Below, in pieces: positions 56,197-64,000 of a stretch of DNA of 64,000 bases. The notes beneath the pieces are model-generated. The model had not been told where the DNA came from and ran no database searches. It was given only the letters and a program-made list of their open reading frames with translations. Source of the stretch: Burkholderiaceae bacterium 16 (lineage in GTDB: Bacteria; Pseudomonadota; Gammaproteobacteria; Burkholderiales; Burkholderiaceae); contig JYOD01000037.1 of assembly GCA_000955785.1 (NCBI GenBank), positions 1 to 64,000 on the forward strand, in the 5' to 3' direction. Made by a program: the position numbers and the translations under genes. Position 1 is the stretch's first letter, and every line of letters begins with the position of its first letter.

Positions 56197-58517
56197 TCTG
56201 GACCGCGCCGGTTTCGTCGCTGCGATAGCGCGCGATGCCGTGCGAGCCGTAGCGATCCCAGATCTCGGGGCGCGGATGCCGGTGGCGATTGCGATAGCCC
56301 ATCTGGAACAGCGCCAGCTCGGGCGCCACCACGCCCAGGAGCGACCCGCTGGACGAGGTGTTGCTGCCATGGTGCGGCGCCTGCAGGAAATCGGCGCGCA
56401 GGTCTTGCGTCGGCAGCCGCGCGAGCAGTGCCGCCTCGTCGCGCCCGGAGATATCGCCAGTCAGCAGAAGGCTGCGCGCGCTGGCCTCCACCTTGAGCAC
56501 GCAACTGCGCGCATTGCTGTCGATGGCAGCGTTCTGCGCCACGCCCGGCAAGGGATGCAGCATGACAAAACGAACCCCGTCCCACTCCCACCGCTGCCCC
56601 GCCGCGCAGGGCCGGGCCTTTGGCGAGGCCGCGCCCCCAGGCGGCGCCAGCAGCCGATGCCCTGATGGCGCACCTGACAGCAGGCTGTCCACCGTCAACG
56701 CCGCCATCACGTCGAGCGCCCCGCCTGCATGATCGGCATCTTCGTGACTGATCACCAGTGCATCGAGCCTGCGCGCGCCCGCGCTGCTGCCCGGCTCGCC
56801 ACGTCCGGCGCCCCATCCGTAGGCCGGGCCGGCATCGTAGAGCAGCACATGCGAGCGTGTTTCCACCAGCACCGCGGTGCCCTGCCCGATATCGATCGCG
56901 GTGGCGCGAAACTCGCCTTGCGCCACCGGCTGGCGTCCCGCCAGTACCATCGGCAGCATCAGCACGACGCCGTGCAGGCGCGTGCGCACTCCGCAACGCA
57001 CGGGCGCCAGCAACAGCAGCGTGCCGAGCACCGCCAGCGCCAGCGCGAACGGACCCGCGCGCGCGGCCTGCCACACTGCCCACGGCGGCGCCGCCAGCCA
57101 CTCCAGGCCTATCACCAGCCAGTGCAGCAGCAGGTGTGCGGGGACGAGCAGCCAGCCCGCCAGCGGCGCCGGCAGGGCGGCCGCCAGCAGGGCCAGCGGC
57201 GTCACCAGCAGGCTGACCAGCGGAATCGCCACCGCATTGGCCAGCGGCGAGATCACCGAGACCTGCTGGAACACCAACAGAGTCAACGGCACCAGCCCGA
57301 TGGTGACGGCCCATTGCGTGCGCGTGGCCTGCGCCAGCGTGGACCGCAGACGCTGCCACCACGAGGACGCGGCATGATCGTCGGGCTGCGCCGCGGCCAG
57401 GAAGATCACGCCCACCGCGCCGAAGGACAGCCAGAAGCCGGGCGACAGCACCGCCCAGGGATCGAGCCCGATCGCCACGAACGCAGCCCAGGCCAGCACC
57501 AGGGAGGCCGGCGGCGTGCGGCCGCTCCATAGCGCCAGCGCCGCCACGACCAGCATCGACACGGTACGTTGCGCAGGTACCTGCATGCCCGCCAGCAGGC
57601 CGTACACGAGTCCGGCCATCACAGCCGCCACCAGTGCGGCGCGGCGCGCGGGCCAAAACAGCGGCAAGGGCCGCCGCAGCCAACGGCCAAGGCCGAACGA
57701 ATGCCGCCACAACCAGTACGCGAAGCTGGAAAAGAGACCGGAAATCATGGTGATATGCAGCCCGGAGATGCTGATCAGGTGGCCGATGCCGGTGCGCGTG
57801 AACAAGGTCCAGTCGCGCTGCTGGATACCGCGCTGGTCGCCCACCACCAGCGCCGCCAGGACCGGGGCAAAGCGCGCATCCGGAGGCAGGCTGCCCAGCA
57901 CGTGGTCGCGTACCTGCACCCGCCATCGCGCGATCCTCCACTCCAGTTGTTCACCGACTGCCTCCTGCGCCTCGCGCCGCACGTCGCGCACGTAGCCCGT
58001 AGCGCCGATTCCGGCTGCCATCAGCCAGTATTCGTAGTCGAAACCATGAGGATTGGCCAGGCCGTGCGGCCGGCGCAGACGTAGCGAAAAGACGTACCGC
58101 TCGCCGGGGCGCAACGCGGGCGGCGCATCGTCCCAGCTCAGCAGGATGTGCGAGGGCATGCCGGACGCCATGCCATGGACCTGCGTCTCATCGAGCGCGA
58201 ACAGAAAGCGCTGGCCGCGCGGCGGCCGGCAGGCCCGCAACGACCCCGCTCAGCATCAGGTCCACGCCTTCGAGTTCGGGCGCCAGACGTTCCTCCAGCC
58301 TGAGTTCGGCGCGCCATGCCGACCAGCCGAAACCTGCCAGCACCGAGAGCACGATCAAGGCCGCGCGAACCCGGCCGGAGCGGCGCCCGCGTAGCGCGAG
58401 CAGGGCCACCGCAACCCCGGCGGCAACCAGCCACCATGCCGAGGTGCCGCGCGGCAGCGAGCCCTGTTGTTGCAGCCACCAGCATCCCGCCACGAAGGCG
58501 AGCAGGATCAAACGCAT
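56108..58517 (-). pseudogene. comEC: ComEC/Rec2 DNA-uptake channel gene, frameshifted near the N-terminus
   Basis: Inner-membrane competence protein that passes single-stranded DNA into the cell. The main frame (from about 58240) holds the competence domain with GIGHLISISGLHITMISGLF and a C-terminal metallo-beta-lactamase-like domain (VISHEDADHAGG, LLLTGDISG, LQAPHHGSNTSSSG). The N-terminal part (MRLILLAFVAGCWWLQQQG..., from ATG 58517) is in a different frame and stops at 58188. The frames switch in a GC run near 58216-58226; removing one base, or adding two, restores one 800-residue protein. Either a true inactivating mutation or a sequence error. The main frame alone has only a TTG start. 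Confidence 0.65.
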
Positions 58518-58581
58518 GCCAGCTCCCGGACGGGAAGTCAGATGTGTTTGCTTATACCGCCGTCACCGGCCGCGAAACTTG

Positions 58582-59469
58582 TCAGGATGAGACGGGAAGG
58601 TTGCCGGTCGTTTCGGCCGGGGCCGAGGCCGAAGCAGGCAATGCCGATGGGAACATGGTTGCCGCAAAGGCAGCCAGGCGCGGCAGCGCAGCCACTGAGT
58701 TTTGCCACATCGCCGGAGCCAGCGCCGCGGCATCGAGACCACGCAATTCGCCCAGCACCCTGGCCACGCCCACCACTTCGGCAGGCGTATTGCGCGCCTT
58801 GTGCTGCTCGCCGAACTGGTCGTCGGACAGCCATGCGGGGGCGATGTCGGGCGCGTCGGTTTCGAGCACGATGGCGTCGAGCGGCAACTCCAGCGCCAGG
58901 CGCCGGATCTGCTTCGCGCGGCTGAAAGTCAGGTTGCCGCCAAAGCCCAGCTTGAGGCCTTGATCGACAAAGCCGCGCGCCTGCTGCACGCTGCCGTTGA
59001 AGGCGTGGGCGATGCCCTGGCGCACGCCGGCGCGCCGCAGCTGCGCCGCCACCTGGTCCTGCGACTTGCGCACGTGCAGCAGCACCGGCAAGTCGAACTC
59101 GCGGGCAATCTTGAGCTGCTCGGTGTAGATCCACGTCTGGTGCGCAGCATCGAGGCCGGGCACGAAGAAATCCAGCCCGATCTCGCCGATGCCGACGAAG
59201 CGCGGATCGGCCAGCGAGGCTTGCACCTCCCGTCGCAAAACATCGAGATCGGACTGCGCGGCACCCGGCGTGCACAGCGGATGGATACCCAAGGCGTAGA
59301 CGCAGCTATCGTGCCGCTGCGCCAACGCGCGCACCGCGGCGAAATTGGACACGGCCACCGCCGGCAGCACGATGCCGGTGACGCCAGCCGCGGCGGCGGC
59401 GGCGGCCACGGCATCACGGTCGGCGTCGAATTCGCCGGCGTCGAGGTGGCAATGGGTATCGATCCACAT
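58582..59469 (-). CDS. TatD-family metal-dependent hydrolase
   Basis: A 295-residue TIM-barrel metallohydrolase: MWIDTHCHLDAGEFD opening with metal-binding histidines, GIHPLC, GEIGLDFF, LPVLLHVRKSQD and LETDAPDIAP. Family members act as 3'-5' DNA exonucleases or D-aminoacyl-tRNA-related hydrolases. The C-terminal 30 residues are a variable Ala/Ser/Pro tail. It lies upstream of the comEC region and downstream of lolD, all on the minus strand. Confidence 0.92.
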   Translation of the reverse strand: MWIDTHCHLDAGEFDADRDAVAAAAAAAGVTGIVLPAVAVSNFAAVRALAQRHDSCVYALGIHPLCTPGAAQSDLDVLRREVQASLADPRFVGIGEIGLDFFVPGLDAAHQTWIYTEQLKIAREFDLPVLLHVRKSQDQVAAQLRRAGVRQGIAHAFNGSVQQARGFVDQGLKLGFGGNLTFSRAKQIRRLALELPLDAIVLETDAPDIAPAWLSDDQFGEQHKARNTPAEVVGVARVLGELRGLDAAALAPAMWQNSVAALPRLAAFAATMFPSALPASASAPAETTGNLPVSS

Positions 59470-59496
59470 GGCGGTGTGCCGGCGCGGCGATGCGCT

Positions 59497-60243
59497 TCAG
59501 CGTTCGGCGTGGAGGTGCCCGTCGCGCAGGCGCAGCACGCGGTCGCAGCGGCAGGCCAGGTCGAGATCGTGGGTCACGATCACGAAGCTGGTGCCCAGCG
59601 TGCGCGACAGCTCCAGCATCAGGTCGTAGACGCCGCCCGCGGTGTGGTCGTCCAGGTTCCCTGTGGGCTCGTCGGCCAGCACGCACGCCGGGCTGCCGAC
59701 CAGCGCGCGGGCAATCGCCACCCGCTGCCGTTCGCCGCCGGACAGCTCGCCGGGCCGGTGCTGCGCCCGGTCGCCCAGGCCCACCCGCTCCAGCACCGCC
59801 ATCGCCGCCGCTCGCGCCTCGGGCTGACGCAGCCCGCGGATGCGCATCGGCATGGCCACGTTGTCCAGCGCCGTGAACTCAGGCAGCAGGTGGTGGAACT
59901 GGTAGATGAATCCCAGCTCGCGATTGCGCACGATATTGCGCTCGCTCTCGCGCAGCGCCGTAAAGGGCCGGCCCTGCAAGGCAACCCGGCCACTGTCAGG
60001 GTTGTCGAGTCCGCCCAGCACATGCAGCAAGGTACTTTTGCCGGAGCCGGACGCGCCGACGATGGCAACCTTCTCCCCCGCCTCGACCCGCACGTCCACG
60101 CCCTTGAGCACGGTCACGTCCAGGCCGCCCTGGCGGAAACGCTTGGTCAGGCCCTCGCCCAGCAGGACGGGCGTGCCGTTGGCTTGGCCCGGTCCATCGG
60201 CGGCGCTTCCGGCCGGTTCGGCGCGCAACAGGGTTTCACTCAT
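59497..60243 (-). CDS. lolD: Lipoprotein-releasing ABC transporter ATPase LolD
   Basis: Drives release of outer-membrane lipoproteins from the inner membrane. Walker [11 protein letters not shown]-loop in [25 protein letters not shown] signature, and [11 protein letters not shown]alker B with the Lol-specific [15 protein letters not shown] stretch. ATG 60243 overlaps the lolC stop by eight bases (TATGAGTGA), so the two are translationally coupled. The N-terminal 30 residues are variable. Confidence 0.95.
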   Translation of the reverse strand: MSETLLRAEPAGSAADGPGQANGTPVLLGEGLTKRFRQGGLDVTVLKGVDVRVEAGEKVAIVGASGSGKSTLLHVLGGLDNPDSGRVALQGRPFTALRESERNIVRNRELGFIYQFHHLLPEFTALDNVAMPMRIRGLRQPEARAAAMAVLERVGLGDRAQHRPGELSGGERQRVAIARALVGSPACVLADEPTGNLDDHTAGGVYDLMLELSRTLGTSFVIVTHDLDLACRCDRVLRLRDGHLHAER

Positions 60244-61486
60244 AGCGCAGCGCCTCCGCCGGATTGACGCGGGCAGCGCGCCAGCTTGGGTAGAGCGTGG
60301 CCAGGATGGACAGTACAAAGGAAACGATACCGATGGTGGCAATGTCGTTCACGCGGGGATCCGAGGGCAATTCACTAATGAAATAGATGTCGCGCGGCAG
60401 GAACTGCACATGCAGCAGCCGCTCGATAAAGGGAACGATCACGTCGATGTTGAAGGCGATCAGCGCGCCGCCGGCCACGCCCGCCAGCGTGCCAATAAAG
60501 CCGATGGCCACGCCCTGCACGATGAAGATCTTGGTGATCGAACCGGGCTGGGCGCCCATGGTGCGCAGGATGGCGATGTCGGCCTGCTTGTCCGTCACGG
60601 TCATGACCAGCGTGGACACCAGGTTGAACGCGGCCACGGCGATGATCAACGTGAGGATGATGAACATCATGCGCTTCTCGGTCTGCACCGCGGCGAACCA
60701 GTTGCGGTTCTGCTTGGACCAGTCGCGCAGGTAGAGCTCACCCGAGAGCGTGCCGGCCAGCGCGTCGGCCACTTGCGGCGCGCGCTGCATGTCCGTCAGT
60801 TTCAGGCGCACGCCGGTGGGCCCGGCGAGGCGGAACATGGCTTCGGCGTCGCGAATATTGATCAGCGCCAGCGCGCTGTCGAACTCGAAATGGCCCGACG
60901 AGAACACCCCGACCACCGTGAACTGCTTGAGCCGCGGCAGCACCCCGGCCGGCGTGATGGTGCCCTGCGGCACGACCACCGTGACCTTGTCGCCCACCTG
61001 CACACCCATGGCATTGGCCAGTTCGTTGCCCAGCGCGATGCCGAATTCGCCGGGCAGCAGGCGATCCATGCCGCCGCCCCGGAACTGTTTGCCAATATCG
61101 GACACCTTGGGTTCTTCGGAAGGCTCGACCCCGCGCAGCAGCACGCCGCGCACCGCATCATCCCGGGTCAGCATGGCCTGCGCCGCCACATAGGGCGCAG
61201 CACCGATCACTTCCTTGTTGCGCAGCGCCTCGGCGGCGGTCTTTTGCCAGTCGGGCAGCGCCCCGGGACCGACCACCTCGATGTGCGACAGCACCGAGAG
61301 CATGCGGTCGCGCACTTCTTTCTGGAAACCATTCATCACAGACAGCACCACGATCAGCGCCGCCACGCCCAGCGCGATGCCGGCCATGGAAATCATCGAG
61401 ATAAAGGAAATAAAGGTGTTGCGGCTGGCGCGCTTGCTTGCGCGGGTGTATCGCCAACCGATCTGCCACTCGTAAGGAAAGTTCAA
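60236..61486 (-). CDS. lolC: Lipoprotein-releasing ABC transporter permease LolC/LolE/LolF type
   Basis: A 416-residue MacB-like permease: N-terminal helix ([30 protein letters not shown]), large periplasmic domain, then three membrane helices ([34 protein letters not shown] and following). Starts with TTG 61486, which has AGGA six bases upstream and gives [15 protein letters not shown], the usual opening. Only one permease gene lies here beside lolD; if no second copy exists elsewhere it would act as a homodimer (LolF type). Confidence 0.92.
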   Translation of the reverse strand: MNFPYEWQIGWRYTRASKRASRNTFISFISMISMAGIALGVAALIVVLSVMNGFQKEVRDRMLSVLSHIEVVGPGALPDWQKTAAEALRNKEVIGAAPYVAAQAMLTRDDAVRGVLLRGVEPSEEPKVSDIGKQFRGGGMDRLLPGEFGIALGNELANAMGVQVGDKVTVVVPQGTITPAGVLPRLKQFTVVGVFSSGHFEFDSALALINIRDAEAMFRLAGPTGVRLKLTDMQRAPQVADALAGTLSGELYLRDWSKQNRNWFAAVQTEKRMMFIILTLIIAVAAFNLVSTLVMTVTDKQADIAILRTMGAQPGSITKIFIVQGVAIGFIGTLAGVAGGALIAFNIDVIVPFIERLLHVQFLPRDIYFISELPSDPRVNDIATIGIVSFVLSILATLYPSWRAARVNPAEALRYE

Positions 61487-61635
61487 GAGGGTTCCTGTTG
61501 TTAGGGAGTAACGCCGGCGCCACACCGCCAACGCCGCATATGGCTTACTGGCTGCGTGCTCGCGCCACTGTCCCAGCCGGGCCGGGGGACGATATTTCCG
61601 CCGGCCGCCAGCCGCAAGTTTACAATCTCGGCACC

Positions 61636-62760
61636 ATGATGACGCACCTGACCCTGATTGTGCCCTTTTCCGTCCCGCCCGGCGCCGCGATCGACGCGGA
61701 CGGCGGGGGCAACGACGCCATGCTGGAAGCCCTGCTGCGGCAGTTGGAGTTGCCGGCGCTGGGAAAGTTGCTTACCCGCGCCAGCCCCGGCCCGCGGGAG
61801 CGCCACGACGATCCCTTCCAGCGCTCGCTGCCGCATGAGCGCTGGCTGGCCGGACGTGCCGGGCTCGACACCGCCCGCGTGCCCAGCGCCCCGTTCATGC
61901 GCCTGGCGGACATGAGCGCAGCCGGCGCGGGCGCCGCCGCGAACGACGGCCAGGCTTGGGCTTGCCTGCAGCCGGTACACATCCACGCCGCGCGCGACCA
62001 CCTGGTGCTGATGGACCCGGCCCAGTTGCACGTCCGGGCCGAAGAGTCGGCGGCCCTGCACGCCGCCGTGTCTGACCTGCTGCGGGAGTCCGGCATTTTG
62101 CTGGAAACGCCGCATCCGGCCCGCTGGTACATCCCGGAAGCCGTGTTCGGGCCACTTGTGGCGGCCAGCCCGCTGCGCGCCACCGGCCGCAATATCGATG
62201 TATGGATGCAGTCCGGAGAGCGCGCCCGCGACTGGCGCCGGATCCAGAACGAAATCCAGATGACCTGGTACGACCATCCGGTGAACCAGGCCAGGGAAGC
62301 TGCCGGAGAGCTCTCCGTCAATTCTGTCTGGCTCTACGGCGGCGGCACCCTGCAACAAGTGCCGCGCCTGGCCGACACGGTATTGACAGGCGACGCTTTC
62401 CTGCACGGCCTGGCGCTGGCCGGCGGCGCTGTGTGCCAGCCCGCGCCGGCGCGCTTCAAGGCCATCGAAGGCATCGAGGGCAGCGCCATGGTGCTGCTTG
62501 AGGACGCCATCGAAGCCCATATCGCCGAAGACTGGGGCCTGTGGATCGAGCGCATGCACGCACTCGATGCCGAATGGTTCTCCCCGGCGCTGGCCGCACT
62601 CGAAGGCGGCCAGTTGCAAGCGGCGACGCTGATGCTGGCCGGCGACAACCACTACGCCGAATTCACCGTGCGCCGCGCCGACCTGCGCAAATTCTGGCGC
62701 GGCCTGGGCCAGCGCGGCGACTGGCGCGCGCTGCTGTCCGACCTCGCCTATGCCGCCTGA
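61636..62760 (+). CDS. 2,3-bisphosphoglycerate-independent phosphoglycerate mutase-like protein
   Basis: A 374-residue protein often found beside recJ in betaproteobacteria and commonly annotated as an RpfE-type regulatory or phosphoglycerate-mutase-like protein. MTHLTLIVPFSVPP and VHIHAARDHLVLMDPAQL open it; TGRNIDVWMQSG, NSVWLYGGGTL and DWGLWIERMHALDAEWF are conserved. Key catalytic residues of true mutases cannot be confirmed, so the role is uncertain. Double ATG at 61636 and 61639. It is divergent from lolC and followed by recJ after 24 bases. Confidence 0.8.
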   Translation: MMTHLTLIVPFSVPPGAAIDADGGGNDAMLEALLRQLELPALGKLLTRASPGPRERHDDPFQRSLPHERWLAGRAGLDTARVPSAPFMRLADMSAAGAGAAANDGQAWACLQPVHIHAARDHLVLMDPAQLHVRAEESAALHAAVSDLLRESGILLETPHPARWYIPEAVFGPLVAASPLRATGRNIDVWMQSGERARDWRRIQNEIQMTWYDHPVNQAREAAGELSVNSVWLYGGGTLQQVPRLADTVLTGDAFLHGLALAGGAVCQPAPARFKAIEGIEGSAMVLLEDAIEAHIAEDWGLWIERMHALDAEWFSPALAALEGGQLQAATLMLAGDNHYAEFTVRRADLRKFWRGLGQRGDWRALLSDLAYAA

Positions 62761-62784
62761 TCACCGTTTTCCCGCAAGCCGTAC

Positions 62785-64000
62785 ATGACCCGAATCGCCG
62801 TTCGCTCCTTCTCCACCGAAAATGCCGGCAAGCTGGCCGGACTCGGCCTGCATCCCACACTGGCGCGCATCCTGTCGGCGCGCGGGGTGCGCGAACCCGC
62901 CGAACTTGCCACTGAACTGCCGGGCCTGGTGCCGCCGGCCGCCCTGAAGGGCATCGACCAGGCCTCGACTTACCTGGCGGACGCCATCGCCGCCGGCCGG
63001 CGCCTGCTGATCGTGGCCGACTACGACTGCGACGGCGCCACCGCCTGCGCGGTCGGCGTGCGCGGCCTGCGCATGCTGGGCGCGCGCATCGACTACATCG
63101 TGCCCAACCGCTTCGAGTACGGCTACGGCCTGACCCCGGAAATCGTGGCGCTGGCCGCCAAGCAGCAGCCGGATGTGATCGTCACCGTGGACAACGGCAT
63201 CGCCAGCGTCGACGGCGTCGCGGCCGCCAATGCGCTCGGCATCGATGTGGTGGTGACCGATCACCATCTGCCCGGCGACCAGTTGCCCGACGCCGCAGTG
63301 ATCGTCAACCCCAACCAGCCAGGCTGCGAATTCCCGAGCAAGAACCTGGCGGGCGTGGGCGTGATGTTCTACGTGCTGCTGGCGCTGCGCGCGGAATTGC
63401 GCCGCCGTGGCGTGTTCGACACGCAGACCCAGCCGCGCCTCGACACCCTGCTCGACCTGGTCGCGCTGGGCACCGTGGCGGACGTGGTCAAGCTAGACAG
63501 CAACAATCGCATCCTGGTCGCGCAAGGCCTCAAGCGCATGCGCGCCGGCCGCATGCACGCCGGCGTGGCCGCCCTGTTCCGCGCCGCCGGGCGCGAGGCG
63601 ACGCGCGCCAACACCTTCGACCTGGGCTTTGGCGTGGGCCCGCGCCTGAACGCCGCCGGGCGCCTGGCCGACATGTCGCTCGGCATCGAATGCCTGCTGA
63701 CCGACGACGCCAACCGCGCCTGGGAAATCGCCCAGGAACTTGACGGCATGAACCGCGAGCGGCGCGATATCGAGGCCGGCATGCAGCAGGAAGCGCTGCA
63801 GATCCTGGAAGGCCCGCTGGGCGCGCTGGACCCGGCCGCGCGCTTCACTATCAGCGTGTTCAACGACACCTGGCACCAGGGCGTGATCGGCATCGTAGCC
63901 TCGCGCCTCAAGGAGAAATACCACCGCCCCACCATCACCTTCGCGCCGGGCGACGAGGATACGATCAAGGGCTCGGGCCGTTCGATCCCGGGCTTTCACC
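62785..64000 (+). CDS. recJ: Single-stranded-DNA-specific exonuclease RecJ (3' end beyond window)
   Basis: 5'-3' single-strand exonuclease of recombination and mismatch repair. The DHH phosphoesterase motifs are clear: VADYDCDGATA (78-88), TVDNGIASVDG, VTDHHLPGDQLP and LVALGTVADVVKL; the DHHA1 region (FNDTWHQGVIGIVASRLKEKYHRPTI and GSGRSIPGFH) is reached at the right edge. 405 codons are present of an expected 560-570. It follows the mutase-like gene on the same strand. ATG 62785 gives MTRIAVRSFSTENA. Confidence 0.96.
   Translation, partial: MTRIAVRSFSTENAGKLAGLGLHPTLARILSARGVREPAELATELPGLVPPAALKGIDQASTYLADAIAAGRRLLIVADYDCDGATACAVGVRGLRMLGARIDYIVPNRFEYGYGLTPEIVALAAKQQPDVIVTVDNGIASVDGVAAANALGIDVVVTDHHLPGDQLPDAAVIVNPNQPGCEFPSKNLAGVGVMFYVLLALRAELRRRGVFDTQTQPRLDTLLDLVALGTVADVVKLDSNNRILVAQGLKRMRAGRMHAGVAALFRAAGREATRANTFDLGFGVGPRLNAAGRLADMSLGIECLLTDDANRAWEIAQELDGMNRERRDIEAGMQQEALQILEGPLGALDPAARFTISVFNDTWHQGVIGIVASRLKEKYHRPTITFAPGDEDTIKGSGRSIPGFH

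Overview
The window looks like a chromosomal segment of a high-GC betaproteobacterium of the Burkholderiaceae, most probably Cupriavidus or a close Ralstonia relative. The evidence is base composition, protein similarity recognised by eye, and gene order: accA-tilS-lysC next to tRNA-Ser(GCU), pyrG-kdsA-eno-ftsB, dapA-bamC, edd/gntK/hexR, and lolC-lolD with a phosphoglycerate-mutase-like gene and recJ. Nearly all of it is ordinary housekeeping DNA with short intergenic gaps. No CRISPR array, complete insertion sequence or rRNA gene was seen, and there is one tRNA.

Layout. 1-2.6 kb is a small accessory patch: a thioesterase with a damaged start, a MarR regulator divergent from a monooxygenase across a perfect operator, a decayed membrane-protein gene, and the first codons of a tyrosine recombinase beside the 3' end of tRNA-Ser. 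That pattern reads as the scar of an integrated island. 2.7-9.2 kb (minus strand): tRNA-Ser, lysC, tilS, accA, an AlkA-type glycosylase, cysS. 9.6-12.4 kb (plus): TPR protein, two cyclophilins, lpxH. 12.4-15.5 kb (minus): cysE, a PrpF-like isomerase, trmJ. 15.6-24 kb: suhB, a PPOX-fold protein facing a MocR regulator, a universal stress protein, mutS and an exported phosphoesterase-like protein. 24.1-26.3 kb: a SlyD-like FKBP head to head with a JmjC ribosomal oxygenase, then a tiny Ala/Pro-rich lipoprotein with a long leader. 26.4-33.8 kb (minus): a PHP phosphatase, a YciO/Sua5 protein, a site-2 protease, trpS, a methyltransferase, dapA, bamC and an MBL hydrolase. 33.9-42 kb: ferredoxin-NADP reductase, an alpha/beta hydrolase facing an acyl-CoA synthetase, an AT-rich regulatory stretch before a small secreted fimbrin-like protein, a ferritin-like protein, a gamma carbonic anhydrase, hslO and a lipoprotein. 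42-46.8 kb (minus): pyrG, kdsA, a DUF1330 gene, eno, ftsB.

46.9-52.1 kb holds the most unusual system: a minus-strand run of circularly permuted ATP-grasp, alpha-E, transglutaminase-like, Anbu-type proteasome-like and alpha/beta hydrolase genes. The first four are a known but functionally unresolved association, probably peptide or protein tagging coupled to proteolysis. 52.4-56.2 kb is the Entner-Doudoroff block (gntK, edd, hexR), with two clear HexR operators in the edd-hexR gap. 56.1-64 kb carries comEC split by a frameshift, tatD, lolD, lolC, the phosphoglycerate-mutase-like gene and the start of recJ, which runs off the right edge.

Starts were chosen from ribosome-binding sites, neighbour overlap and remembered family N-termini. 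Functions come from motif recognition by eye; no database search was run.
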